Source: Amborella trichopoda
Lineage: Eukaryota > Streptophyta > Magnoliopsida > Amborellales > Amborellaceae
Reading direction: 5' to 3'
Assembly (NCBI RefSeq): GCF_000471905.2
Contig: NW_006499207.1
Span: forward strand, 328,461 to 392,460
Length of the DNA: 64,000 bases
The notes under the pieces are model-generated. The model searched no databases and was not told the DNA's origin. It saw nothing but the letters and a program-made list of their open reading frames with translations. This document shows, one piece after another, positions 44,806 to 56,875 of the stretch; the first letter of the stretch is position 1, and each line of letters starts with the position of its first letter. Both the position numbers and the translations under genes were made by a program.

Positions 44806-47394
44806 TGTTTGAAGACATTTTTCAGCACCATGAGTTCCCGATGTGGAGTAAAATAGAGAAGCCCTTTAATAAGCTTCACAAATAGTAGAATTTCAACACT
44901 ATCAGAGTGGCCCCAGAACTGGTCTTCATAGGGAATCTAAAAAGTCTCATGCCAAGTATTGTGGCATTCCGACATCTTTAAGGTAGTCCAGACTGAGAAA
45001 CAGTTCCAACAGAATCACTCTCTAACACGCTAAAATCGACCCTGTAATTAGAAATATATTTTTGGTGCATCAAATAGCTGTAGGACATTGCCATTGGATC
45101 CAGTACGGTTGAAAACCCCTATGGGTCAAGTTTCGACATAATTGAGCACTCCAAAACAAAGTTATGGCAAAATATCAAAACAAGAGGAGCCGCACACTAT
45201 TCCCGTGCGGCCACCCTGCAAGTAATCACCATTAAAGAAACAATCACAAATAGTGACTTGCGATGGCCATATATCGTTCGTCCCGAGTCGAATCATGGTC
45301 AAATCTTGTGAGCATGTTTGTCTCGTCAAGACGAGCGTTTCAAATATGTGGCACGTCTCGTGACGATGCTCGAGCAAGGAGAAAAGCTAGAGAGAAGTTG
45401 CCAATCCATGAAGAAAGTTGTAGGAAAATCAGCAGCAACACGTCTTGTTCAAGTGGCCAAATCATGACGCTCGCGGACTCGATCGATGTGAAACATGCAT
45501 CACGTGCATAAAGTGCTATCACTGGTCCTAACTCCGAAAATGATGAACGGTCAGATTTTGCACACGAAGCCAATAATGTGACTGTAAATTTTGGAACCGA
45601 AATTCCAGATTCCGATCAAAACACCCAAGTTGCAAAATCTTTGTCTATGCACAAAATCTATCTGCATTTGTTGCCACGCAACCGTGATGGCATGCTCAGT
45701 GTAATACAGTGAAGAAATCACGAAGAAACATTAAAGAATGAGCACACTATCGATATGAAGTTTGCAAGATTCATCCAAATTTCAATTCGCATGATCATGG
45801 CTTAAAAACATGACCCATGGCTCAAAGTTGGTATCAAATCAATCGCCATGTCGAGCTCTACAAGAAAACAATCATCTTTCGGACAACGAGCACCAAAGCA
45901 ACCTTGGATCATGCATGAAAGATCACGCACGTTCTAGGGCAGCAGCAGAGACTGTTCGGAAATTTCCCTAATTGTTAAGAAGGGGTAAATAAGTCATTTT
46001 CCACCCTATTTTCTTATTTTATTTAATTAAACTAAATCTTAATTTTCAACAATTAGGTTTAATTTTGATCAATCCACCCATGTTTGGGAAAAACTCTATA
46101 TATATCATGTACTATCATTGTACATGTACCGAACTTTGCTTAACAAAATTTCCATCTTTTCTCATTGTTAGATCATGTCTTGAGAGAGAGAAGAAGGAGA
46201 GAGAAACTTTTGGGTCGGTACCCCTAGGTTTAAGGTAAAGCTTTTCCTCTCTCTTCTCTTCTTCCCTCTCTTTTCCTCTGTCCTCTTCTCTTTCTACTTC
46301 TTCGTCTGAGCTTTTCTCATAGGCTATGCGCGACAGTGGCAGTGCTGTGCATGCCTCTTCCTTTCTTTCCCCCTCTTGTGGTTTCACAGGTCGTGCATAG
46401 CGATGGCAACCCCATGCGCGAGCTTCTTTCCCCCTCTCTTCATTCATCTCTATCTCTCAATGAGGTTCACAGAGGGCACTGCTTATCGTCTTCTGGAGGT
46501 GTATCCTCGACGTCCCGCCTAAGCGCAGACGGTGATGCCTATCGTCGCCCGCTAAGGGACATGCTGCCTTCTCATGTTGCCAACAGATCCTCAACGCCGT
46601 CTGAAGTTCGTTGCCTGCCCCTTTTGTCGTGAGCCGCAGTGTCCAGCGCCGTCTAGGGGTCACGACACTGTTACTCCACGGCTGTGAGTGGCGATACTTA
46701 AGACCGTCGGGACCCTACCTCATTGCCATCTCAGTCTAGCACTGTCATAGCGGTCTGATTGTTGAGCAGTATTGCAGTCATGCTGGTCCTGAGTACCATG
46801 CCCATCTTGCTGCCACACCAGATTAGGGTAGTCATGTCGGTGTTCATTTTGAGTAGTATCGCCATCGTGTCGGACTGAGTTACCGTGCCTGTCTTGTTGC
46901 CACTCCGAGTCATCATTATACTGGTCCAGCTATCGTGCTAGTCTCGTCCCCTTGACAGACCCTCTTCTCTTTTCTCTCTTTACTCAAACTCTCTTCTTCA
47001 TCACCCTAACTTCTCATGAATGTGCATTGCCTTAAGACAAGGGTGTGTTCTTCAACCCACTTGTCTTGCAAGTTAACCATATGATAGTGTTGTGCAGAAA
47101 AACAAGGAGATTGCAGGTCAAGGGAGGCGATTTCGAACCAGCTGAAGTAACTGGGGGGCTTTTCGTCTTGATCTAAGAGGGCACCCATGCGAGTCAGCTC
47201 GAGTGAGTCATGGACCCAGATGAGGTTGGTCCCCACCTCACGTTCAAAATTCCTCTCTTACTAGTTGGGCACCTGCCCTTGTTTTGTGAACAAGGTTCTC
47301 AAGAGAGCAGTCTCAGGTCCTAGGTCTTCCAAACCCGAGACACGTGTCACCCGATCACCTAGATCCGAGGAAGCGAGATCGAGGCATCGAACCA
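44806..47394 (+). repeat. 5' LTR of element 3, 2,589 bp
   Basis: It starts TGTTTGAAGACATTTTTC at 44,806 and ends CATCGAACCA at 47,394. U3 runs to about 46,095. R-U5 contains a pyrimidine-rich tract (46,245-46,300), a CGCC/GTC repeat zone (46,480-46,700), a stretch of near-tandem CATGCTGGTC...CATGCC motifs (46,740-46,930) and the conserved block at 47,010-47,330. More diverged from the other family T LTRs than they are from each other, by eye. Confidence 0.88.
46097..46106 (+). promoter_or_regulatory. TATA box of the element 3 5' LTR
   Basis: TATATATATC, 1.29 kb from the LTR start, at the conserved U3/R position. It would have driven the gag-pol transcript. Confidence 0.6.
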
Positions 47395-47396
47395 GC

Positions 47397-47418
47397 TTGG
47401 TGACTCCGCTGGGGACTT
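47397..47418 (+). other. Primer-binding site of element 3
   Basis: TTGGTGACTCCGCTGGGGAC two bases after the LTR end. It is the best-preserved Tat/Ogre-type (tRNA-Arg-like) primer site in the window. Confidence 0.85.
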
Positions 47419-47482
47419 ATTACCCCTTCCTTGGTTAGCTCTTGCTTGATTAGAATCATCTTTTACTTTTTGTACTGCATTC

Positions 47483-50400
47483 ATGGCATCTGGGTTATTC
47501 AAACATGTTCATCCAAGTTGGGGATTTTCTCATCCCCACACCAGGGAAATGAGCTTCTCAAGCCTCGTTCCCTACACTCCTCTTGAGTCAGGACTCACAG
47601 TCTGGCTCCTCTGGGTTGGTGCGAGAAGGGACTTGAAGGTCACCAACTCCCCACTTTCTAGTCCTAGTGGATTCTTCACCAAGGCCCTTCACAATGGTAG
47701 CACATTTGCCACCACACAGCACGCACGCTACTACTGGCAAGTCCCTTACCGGTCATATGTCGGAAGGCTGCTCTGTCGGCTTTCACAAAAGGCAAGCAGG
47801 TTGCCAATGCTCCTGAGGGTCGCCGCAAGGCCACCCCCCATACTGATTCATCACCATGAACCTTTATTCTTAGAGGCTCGACACATAGAGGAGGAGATCT
47901 ATGGGCCTCCACCTCTCGAGCACACCTGAAGGCACGTGGTTCGATCACTCGTGCCACACCTCGGCGCAACTTTCTTACGGCCTTGAGTTCGCATCCAAGG
48001 TTAGGCCTTCCCAAGCCAAACCCTGCACACACCATGCATCTGCATCCCATAGCTTGGGGCAACGCCAGTTCTGCGCCAACTCAAGCACACCAAGGTCGAC
48101 TACTGCATTCCCCCTTTCAAAATACATAACTCCACCCTATGAGATATGAGCTTCCACTCGGTCCCTCATAGACATGATCTTGTAGGTCTCGGCCTCCTAA
48201 GGTCGAACCAGCAAACCGAGCTCGGGCTGACCCCCAAGTCACCCTGATGTCTACTTCCAAAGGTGCAGACGCACCAGCTTTACAGGTTCCTTCTCGATCT
48301 CGACTCTGGTGGAGTTGTGAACCGATTCCTTCTTCTGTCACTCTTCCTTCACCAGGCAAACACCTCGAGATCTGGTACTCAAAGGTTTTCCCTAAGAGTA
48401 CCATCTTGAGTCAGCCACCCCAGGTGAGCCATGCACTCGGACCTGACAAGGGAACTAAGGGCAAAGGCTTGATGGCAGATAGAAGCCTTTAGTCTCCAAG
48501 GCAGCAGCCCGGAGTGCCCTCTATCCTGAGACCTCATTCTCTGCTTCAGCTGATAGACTCATCCCTCGCATGCTCAAGAAAGATGAGGCAGTCCACGCCT
48601 CAGACTCAATTTTTGACTGAAATCTATTGCAGTCTCAAGATCAAGCAGAAGAGAGGCCTGTAGCGCCTGATCAGAGAGACTCCTATGGCAGTCGAAGCTA
48701 CCACTAATGATGACCTCCTACCTCACAATCCCTTCTTCCCTCTTTGAACTCCAGAATCTGAGTGAGAAGTTAAAGATTTCTCGGTGGTCACCGTCACAGC
48801 AAAAGACTGAGCTGCCAAGAAATCACAGTCCCAAGACCGTCAAGAACCGGCCCTCACATGGTTGGCATACAAGGCTCTAGTCCAGTCGGGGCATGCTAAG
48901 CCCCTACAGACCGACTTGCCACGTACGACTCGCCAACCCTGGCAGTCCACTACTTCACCTGGCTCTGGCCTTCCAGAAGAAACGGTCAGCGTCAGGTGAT
49001 CAACAACCCGGATGACGCCCAAGAAGAGCGGATGAACGGGTTTGAAGTAATGATGTAGTCCATTCTCCAAAAGATGGATCGCTTGGAGGCCTCCAAGTCC
49101 CCTGCTTCTCCTCCTCACCATAAGGCCAACTCCTAGCCTAGAGAGGACACACCTCCCAAGCAAGCTCCCCCACCGGCCTCTGAAGACAACTCTACTCCCC
49201 ACACAGTTTTGCAAGTAGATATAGATGCCTTGGTGACCCACGATCTAAAGAATAAAGTCCTGAGCATGCAAGAGGCACCACTCTACCGAAATCCATACCC
49301 CTCATACATCGACCGGGTCTCATTTCCCCCAAACTATCAAAAAGGGAAGTTCCCCCTTGTCAATGGTACTACATCCCAGCACCAGCATACCACTCACTTC
49401 TAAGCTACTTGTCGCGAGATGAAAACTGACAGGCGACTCGTCCTTCGTCAGTTTGTCGAGACTCTCGAAGGGCCAGCCTACCAGTGATATGCTCGGTTGT
49501 CGCCAAACCCGATACGTACATAGCAGTAAATGGAACAATTGTTTTACCAGCGCTTCTATGAAGTCTAGAGAAACATGGAAACCATCAAGCTCCTCACCTT
49601 GCCCCAAGAACCTGGTGAGCAATTTGATAAGTTCATCGCCCAATGAAGAGAGTTGGCAACCTATCACGCCACTCCTATGACTGAAAGAGAAGCAGTTCAG
49701 ACCTGCATACGAAATAGGATGTCCAAGATTGCCCTGCATGTTGAGGCTTTCAATACACCCTCCATGTCAGAGCTCATCTCTAAAGAGGTTCGTATAGAAG
49801 GTCTGTCCAAACACCATGGTGGATCTCATCAGCAGCCCTCTAGCTTAGGAAACAATCGGGGCAATGGAAATTATCGCTCTCGGGGCAACTAGCAAAAAGT
49901 GGTGATTAGTGCATCTGTCACCGTGAATGACACTAAGAAAGCCGCCCCTCAAACCTTGGACCTCTCTAAGGCATAGACACCTCAGGCTGGAGACAAGCAG
50001 CAGCAGTCCTATAACAAGGTCCCGCCCCCTAAAAATATAAATCGAAGTGATTACTTGATCCAGCACCAGAACAAGGTGTACCCCTTTGAGAAGAAGTGGG
50101 TTCCTACGTTGCTTCGATTACTACTAGAGAAAAACATGATCCAGTTGCCAGAGGTCAACACCCCAAAACAAGCTAAATAGGAGACACACGTGAGGTACTG
50201 CGCCTAACACAGGAGCATAGGCCACCCCACTCAAGAGTGCTATATTTTCAAAGACATCATTGAAGCCCTTAATAACAAGGGCCAGATAAAGCTCGATAAG
50301 CTAAAGAAAGCATTCGGGGCAACTGAGGCTTCCCACATTGTGACAATCCATGAGGATGACAAGGCACCCGCTGTCCTCCATTCACTATTCTCAGTAATGC

Positions 50401-51815
50401 TCGAAGAAGGTCTCATCTTGCTAAAGCCATCACGGCAGCCCAAGTTTCTCCCTCCTGGAACTGAGGACCTCCGGTGTCCACATCATCTGATATGAGGCCA
50501 TGACCTGAGCGAATGCACTGGCTTCCATGAGCTCTTGGCAAAGAAGATGCAGCAACACCAAGAAGTTCATGGTAGCCCAGAAGGACACCCTCAAGTCCCT
50601 GCTCCACCAGTGCAAGAAGACCTCCTGACACGAACCCCAACAAAGTGCGCTAGACCCTCTGCAGGCCCTCTTCAAGGCTATGCTCCAACAGGGTCTCGTA
50701 ACTTCCAAGCCCGCCAGGCAACCTAGGTGTTTTGCCCAGGGTATGGAAAATCTCTGGTTCCCACATCACCAGGTATGGGGCCATGAGCTCGCAAAATGCT
50801 CTGGGTAGTTCCCCCTGAACGCTTCCAAGCCATCACTCCCATCCAAGAGGAAGTCCCTTCAGAGCCCTTGACTTCTCAGCCCTGGGAAGTCTACCATGGA
50901 CGAAGTAGGCTCAAGTCCCTGAAGCATGAGGCAGTCCACCAAGCCGGGGCTACTCATCTGCTTGATAGGACGAACCAAACACCGCCCAAGGGATTCAAAA
51001 GGAGATGAGCACCCACGTTAGCTCGTCGAAGGAATCACAGCCTCCAGTCAAGGAAGAATTCCTCAAGCCCCTTCCTCCACTGCCGACCTTACGGAACTTC
51101 ATCCCAGGTGCAACTCGCCTTATCCATTCGTCCAATCAGATGGACATTCCTAAATCATCAGTTGCTCAGGACTCATCTAATACAAGTGATGATGCTAAAA
51201 GCACCTCACAACGGTCAGGGCTGGGGAAAGACCTAAAATACCCCCTGCACACGTCCAATTCTGGCGACGACGTAAAAAGCTGCCCAGGACATTCTAACTC
51301 AAATTTTATTCTTCTCCTCCCTCCTCTTCTATTTCTTTCAAAAGTGCAACTTGACAGTGCCCAAACTTCGACACTCTAAACAGAGAGCTCAAAGGCACCA
51401 ACATCAGCAGATTGCAGCGGAAGCTCCTAAGAATGATGCTGGCCCAGGCAGCTGGATTCTTGTCAATCGCCAACTTCCTGACAGCCCAAACCAAGTCCAA
51501 GCCATATTCAAGTTCCTATTCCCACGATGCTGTCACATGGTTCAAGCCATCTAGCTTGGGGCAAGTACCGAGTGACCCCAGTCACTATGCCATGGACTCC
51601 ATGTTCGAAGCTGACCCTTTCATTACCTGGTCCGGCCAAGGATCGAAAATTGTTTCCCACATTGAGACCCTCCTAGAAGCCGAAATGTCAGGGTCATGGG
51701 TCTCTGCACCCAAGATTGATAAGAAGCATTATAAATCCCCTGATGAATAATTGTAAGAAGCTCCGGAGGAGTGGGAAGAAGTTGGTTAGGCCACAACTGG
51801 CGAGCTCGAAGAGAT
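47483..51815 (+). pseudogene. Family T gag region and gag-RT linker of element 3
   Basis: The start is ATG at 47,483 (MASGLFKHVHPSWGFSH), 64 bp after the primer site. It contains HSLLQLID (48,540) and the retrotransposon gag domain 49,206-49,900: YPSYIDRVSFPPNYQKGKF, RQFVETLEGPAYQ, QLFYQRFYEV, REL-TYHATPMTEREAVQTC. Stops near 49,401, 49,486, 49,519, 49,528, 49,567 and 49,645 fall on Trp or Gln codons that elements 1 and 2 retain. Zinc-knuckle-like modules: 50,197-50,240 (HRSIGHPTQEC), 50,479-50,520 (PHHLI.GHDLSEC) and a third at about 50,740-50,800 in a shifted frame. The linker follows (51,005-51,750: FIPGATRLIH, NSGDDVKSCP, MLAQAAGFL, KIDKKHYKSPDE). No aspartic protease motif is recognisable between gag and RT. 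Confidence 0.82.
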
Positions 51816-53030
51816 AAAGTTAGGGGATGAGGCCGACTCAAGGCCAACTTTCATCTCGGAAAAATGTCCCCAGAGGAGAAAGAAAGTTATATTTCCCTCC
51901 TCCGAGCAAACTGGGACGTCTTCGCCTGGCATTATCATTAGATGCCCGGTCTAGACCCTCAAATCATTGTCCATCGTCTCCGCATTGAACCGTCCATTAA
52001 ACCCATGAAGCAGAAGTCAAGAAGGTTTAGATCAGACCTCGAGATGCAGATAGATGGTGAGGTGAACATGCTCAGGAAAGCTGGATTAATATGTGAAGTC
52101 AAATACCTCAGTTGACTGGCAAATATTGTCTCAGTCAAGAAGAAAAATGGCCAAATTAGCGTCTGTATTGACTTTCGTGACCTGAACACTACCTGCCCAA
52201 AATACGACTTCCCCCTGCCGTTCACTGTGATGCTTGTCAATTCCACTGCTCATTGCCAGATCTTCTCCTTCATGGATGGATATTCTGGTTATAATCAAAT
52301 CAGGATGGCACCAGAGGATGAAGAGGCCACTTCATTCTTGACTCCAAAGGGTGTCTTTTGCTACACTGTGATGCCTTTCGGGTTAAGGAATGTCGGCTCC
52401 ACGTACCAGCAAGCCATGACGACCATCTTCAAGGACATGATGCACCAAGAGGTCGAGTGTTATGTGGTCGAGTGCTTAGTGGTGAAGAGGTTGGAAATGC
52501 ACCTGCGGTGTCACCAACTAAAGCTGAACCCCATGAAATACACCTTTGGCATACGCTCAGGAAAGTTCTTAGGGTTCAGCATGAGGTATCACGGGCCGGA
52601 GATTGAGCCGGTCAAAATCAAGGCGATCCAAGATATGTCACCACCTACAACCCTTCATGAGCTTCAGTCTCTCCAAGGGCAGCTAGCCTGCATTCAAAGG
52701 TTCATCACGAACCTCTCAAGACGATGCAGGCCCTTTTTACACCTGCTAAAGAAAGACACTCCCTTCATATGGGATGAGACGTGCCCAGCTGCACTTAATG
52801 ATATCAAGCAGTACTTGTTGAATCCTTCAGTACTATCCATGCCAGTGTTAGGAAGGCCTCTCATCCTATACGTAATCGATCTTAATGAGTTGCTAGGGGC
52901 ACTCCTAGCACAGAACAATGATGGGGGCAAAGAAATGGCACTCTATTATCTCAACAACAGGATGCAAGTTGACGAAAGAAATTACCCTCCCATCGAAAAG
53001 ATGTGCCCAGCCTTGATCTTTATAGTATAG
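51816..53030 (+). pseudogene. Reverse transcriptase of element 3
   Basis: It opens with EEIKLGDEADSRPTFIS; a frameshift near 51,860 leads into MPGLDPQIIVHRL (51,942), RRFRSDLEMQIDGEVNMLRK, ANIVSVKKKNG, VCIDFRDLN, and a long open stretch 52,227-53,030 (267 codons): FSFMDGYSGYNQIRMAPEDE, VMPFGLRNVGSTYQQAM, FGIRSGKFLGF, IKAIQDMSPP, LQGQLACIQRFITNLSRRC, GRPLILYVIDLNELLGALLA, MALYYLNNRMQVDERNY. The catalytic YVDD region reads YVVECLVVK, and about 20 residues between it and CHQLKLNP are missing, so the polymerase is inactive. A stop at 53,028 replaces a Gln or Trp codon before KLRHYLLGHEV. Confidence 0.9.
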
Positions 53031-53803
53031 AAGCTCCGTCATTACTTGCTTGGTCATGAGGTCAAGCTAATCTCAAAGGCGAACCCGGTCAAGTTCCTTA
53101 TGACCTGGCCATGCATGTCAGGATCCTTGGCCAAGTGGGCATTATTGCTGATGGAGTTCCACATCACGTATGTACCATAGAGGGCTATCAAAGGTCAAGC
53201 CTTAGCAGACTTTCTCGTGACTCTTCTGGTCCCTTTAGGATATCCCTTGTCAAGTGACCTCCCGGATGAAGAAGTTTTCTGTACGCCATGGGAGATGTAC
53301 TTCGATGGAGCTTTCCAGTCTGATAGAGGGGGTGCCGGGGTCATGTTCCTGACTCCCGATGGTGGAATGGTTCCTCTATCCTTGCTCGCAGAGCAATTTT
53401 CTCATAATGAAGCTGAATATCAAGCCCTCATAATCGGATTGGAGATCGCCTAGGAGCTAGACCTAGAGCAACTGATCATCTTCAGTGACCCTGAGCTAGT
53501 CATCCGGCAACTTAAAGGGATTTATGACGTAAGAAAGGATACTTTCAAGCCTTATCATAACACGGCCAAATATTATATGGCCCAATTCGTTGATTTCTCC
53601 CTAAGTCATATCCCTTCAAGGCTAAATTCGCAGGCCGATGCACTCTTAATGCTTGGGGCCACCATTCAACTATCTTCATCAGGGCCCACGCCTGTCTGGG
53701 TGACGAATGGAGACATGTTGACTTGTGAGCTGAAGTTGATGCAGATGATGAAAGAGATGTCTTCCCTGAATTCCCGCCTTATCCATTTGAAGCACTCCTT
53801 ATA
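53031..53803 (+). pseudogene. RNase H of element 3 (gypsy RH remnant plus archaeal-type RNase H)
   Basis: KLRHYLLGHEVKLISKANPV, WALLLMEFHITYV and AIKGQALADFL form the connection segment after RT. A second RNase H of the archaeal type, typical of Tat elements, follows at 53,260-53,700. Its acidic residues are visible: Asp in YFDGA, Glu in NEAEYQAL, Asp in IFSDPELV and Asp in SQADALL. The only damage is a stop at 53,180 and one at 53,452 (GLEIA.ELDL). It removes RNA from the RNA/DNA hybrid during reverse transcription. The sequence to 53,803 is a linker with no recognised motif. Confidence 0.85.
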
Positions 53804-53879
53804 GCCAAAGATGCCATTAAGGAAGAGGAGGAAATTTCCCTAGGTAAAGAATCCAAGGCTGAGAAGTAGGAGCCTGAAT

Positions 53880-55165
53880 TCTTCCACCCAATGTGTGCAG
53901 AAGTTCAACAAGTGGAAGACTGGAGGGAGCCTATCAAGAACTTCATAAAGATGGAAGGTTGCTTGAGGATCGGGCGGAATGCAATGGTATACGATGGATG
54001 TCTACAAAGTACCCCCTTCTCAATGGGGATGTTCTCTTTCGCCAATCATTTGACGGAATTATCCTCAGATGTGTTGATGCACCAGAAGCAAATAAAGTAC
54101 TGGAAGAAGTGCATTCAGGTATTTGCGAGCTACACCAATCCGGCTCTAAGCTCTATGAATGCATACGCAGACTAGGCTATTACTGTCCTTCAATGGTGGC
54201 CGATGCCCAAAACTATGCTAAAAGATGTCAAGTGTGCCAAATGCACTCATGCCTCATTCATCAGTTCCCAGAGCTTCTCCATCCTACAGTGACATCATGG
54301 CCCTTTTCTTAGTGGCGTATGGACATTGTAGGACCCATCGACCCTCCTTCTGCCTTTGGTCACGTCTTCATCCTAGCAGCGACATATTACTTTTCCAAGT
54401 GGGCCGAAGTGGTCCCTCTCAAGAAGTTTCAGGGGCGGGCCACTGTTGTCATCTTTGTGCGTCACCACATCATATACCGGTTTGGAGTTCCAGACCGAAT
54501 AATCTCTGACAATGGCCCTAAGTTCAGCAGCCATCACGTTGATCGCTTAGTTAACCAGTTCGGTTTTGAGTGGAGGTACTCGACCATGTACCACCCTCGA
54601 GCCAATTGTTTGGCTGAGACATTCAACAAAACCTTGTGTGGGTTGCTCCGAAAGTCTGTTTTGAAGTTAAAGAAGAATTGGCATGAGAGGCTTCTTAAAG
54701 CTCTGTGGGCCTATTGCACCACCACTCAGAATGCTACAAACTCTACTCCTTATTCCTTTGTTTATGGACGTGAGGCAGTTTACCCCTCGAGGTTCAAATA
54801 CCCTCACTCCATGTCTCTATACATTAGGGACTGACTGAAGATGAGAGTGTCAAGCTCTATTAGCAGGAGTTGGATGCCCTTGATGGAAAGAGACTAGAGG
54901 CCCAGCAGAACCTCGAGCTCAATCAAGGAAGAATGAAGAGAGCCTTGACAAGTCTGACAAGGTTCGCCCATTCGCTCGTGGAGATCTAGTCTTAGTAGTC
55001 AAGAGACCGATTGTCATGCGTGGGCACCGCAAAGAAAAGTTCGAACCCAAGTAGGAAGGTCCCTTCATAGTAAAAAAGGTCATGCCAAACAGGGCCTATA
55101 TACTGGCAAACTCTAACGGAGAAAAGGTAATGCCCCCTATCAATGGGCGATACCTAAGGAAGTAA
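53880..55165 (+). pseudogene. Integrase of element 3
   Basis: An N-terminal zinc-binding HHCC region at 54,105-54,245 (VHSGICELHQSGSKLY, GYYCPSMVADA, CQVCQ). A stop at 54,310 replaces Gln. The catalytic core at 54,319-54,834 keeps all three acids: Asp in MDIVGPI, Asp in ISDNGPKFSS and Glu in LAETFNKTL. A frameshift near 54,834 leads to the C-terminal part (RFAHSLVEI / ARGDLVLVVKRPI, GPFIVKKV, MPPINGRYLRK) ending at TAA 55,163-55,165. That natural stop is also present in the duplicate at 60,543-60,545. No chromodomain, as expected for Tat. A stop at 55,052 replaces the Trp before EGPF, which the duplicate keeps. Confidence 0.9.
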
Positions 55166-55426
55166 TATCCCTGATGTGGTCTCAAAATGTGGTGCATGTA
55201 GTAAAAAGAAACAAATAAAAAACAAAAAATATCAATCCACCTCAAAAGAAATTCATTTATTTTATTGCAAAAACCCATTATCAGGGAGGTTACTGATATA
55301 GTATCAACAGTTGCTCTTATTTCAGAGAAAAAGAGGATGTTCATGTTGAAGTGTTACTCTTGCTTCCAAGGAGGACCAACCATTTTTGAGTCAGCTTCAA
55401 TTCATCAGATGAAGTACGACTGGTTT
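55166..55426 (+). other. Start of the 3' untranslated region of element 3
   Basis: An A-rich non-coding stretch after the integrase stop. It is partly repeated at 60,546-60,690. It is cut by the chromovirus LTR at 55,427. No equivalent is present in elements 1 and 2 because both lack integrase. Confidence 0.6.
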
Positions 55427-56452
55427 TGTCACAAACCCGCCCCATGACCTCTGTTGGAGAGCGATAGAGTGTCGGGTCGCGACCGGAGGTCACGAACATC
55501 ACTCAGGTGAGAGTGTCTCAAAGTATGAAAAAGCGGAATCAAGAGCAAAAAAAAAAAAAAATACAAATCATCAAAACAAATAACAATTCCAAAAGTATAG
55601 CCATCACATTCATCCAACATTTAAAAAAGTCTTTCCGATTCCTTCAAGGCACTACTGGCCTAAATACACAAAATGAGGTACACAACACATTACTGAGACA
55701 TCCAAAACATACATTAAAAGTCATCAAAGGACGACTTTTTAACCTCTCGACTTCAAGCTTCAAATCCCCAATGGTCACCCACCTTCAGCACAAGTGTCAA
55801 CACTCTTCACTCTACAGTTATGAAAATAAGATGGAATGAGCTAACAGCCCAGTAAGCAGATCTACACCATTGCATTCCAACTAGCACAATACTAATAACA
55901 AATATGCAAAACACATATACGTACATATACATATGCATCAAATAAAATCCCTCAACATGCTTCTCAACACTCTAACAGAAATGTGAGAAAGGCAGTTCAA
56001 TATATAATGAATAAGTCAAAATCACTTTTCTTAAAGTAGAGTTGTAAAGACAACAGATCACAATTTCAGTCAAAAGCTCATGCAGAAAGCGTAAATAAGT
56101 CAAGCAAACATATCAATCTACTCTTGAAGTATAAGCTACATCGGTCAGGCTTAGCCAATCTTGAACTTGGGACTTCTACCCTCACTCAGGAGGGTGGACT
56201 ATGACAAGTGGAAGACCCACTTCGTAAGGCCCTCAAACACGCACACATCCCTAGTACGCTTTGGGGTTTTCGATAAACAAAGGCCTTGCAAGACACTACC
56301 CTCTCCTTGTACCCTTTTGGTGAGAGGGCATTACACTACCATTAGGTGACCCAATGTATAGTGCCCACAAAGATCTGGGGGGTACAACCCTCACAACTAT
56401 TCATATCCTGAGTCTCATCCTATCATGGGGAGTTAGGGAAAAATCATAGCTG

Positions 56453-56875
56453 TCAGCACCATCATTCACACAGTAGGTGCCCTTTCACATACCATAATAG
56501 TACCGCAGCAGCTGATACCATCATTCACACAGTAGATGCCCTCTCACATATAGCATAAGCATCATGATACCATCATTCACACAATAGGTATCCATTCACA
56601 TATAGTATAAGCATCATGATACCATCATTCACACAGTTGGTATCCATTCACATATAGCATAAGTTTCACGATAACATCATTCACACGGTAGGTATCTATT
56701 CACATATAGCATAAGAATCATGATACCATAATTCACACTGTAGGTATCCTTTCACATATTGCATAAGCATTATGTTACCATCTTTCACATTGTAAGTATC
56801 CATTCACATACAGCATAAGCATCATGATACCATCCTTCACACAGTAGGTGTCTATTCACATATAGCATAAGCATT
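56453..56875. repeat. 52-bp minisatellite in the element 4 LTR
   Basis: About eight units of 52 bp (core CATGATACCATCATTCACAC and GTAGGTATCCATTCACATA). The outermost units are longer and contain GCAGCTG-type inserts. Confidence 0.93.

Larger units (their letters stand above)
44806..55426 (+). mobile_element. Element 3: family T, most complete coding copy
   Basis: Plus-strand element with 5' LTR, primer site, gag, RT, RNase H, integrase and the start of the 3' internal region. It sits in the LTR of chromovirus element 5; the five bases before it are AGCAT. Its 3' internal region and 3' LTR are missing because chromovirus element 4 begins at 55,427. The polyprotein frame can be followed over about 7.7 kb with stops and a few frameshifts. 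Confidence 0.85.

Noticed and set aside
47676-48062. 128-codon minus-strand frame
   Set aside because: Antisense shadow of the gag N-terminal region of element 3; its residues show no conserved domain.
56453-56875. Regular 52-bp repeats resembling a CRISPR-like array
   Set aside because: There are no unique spacers between constant repeats; this is a minisatellite inside a plant LTR.
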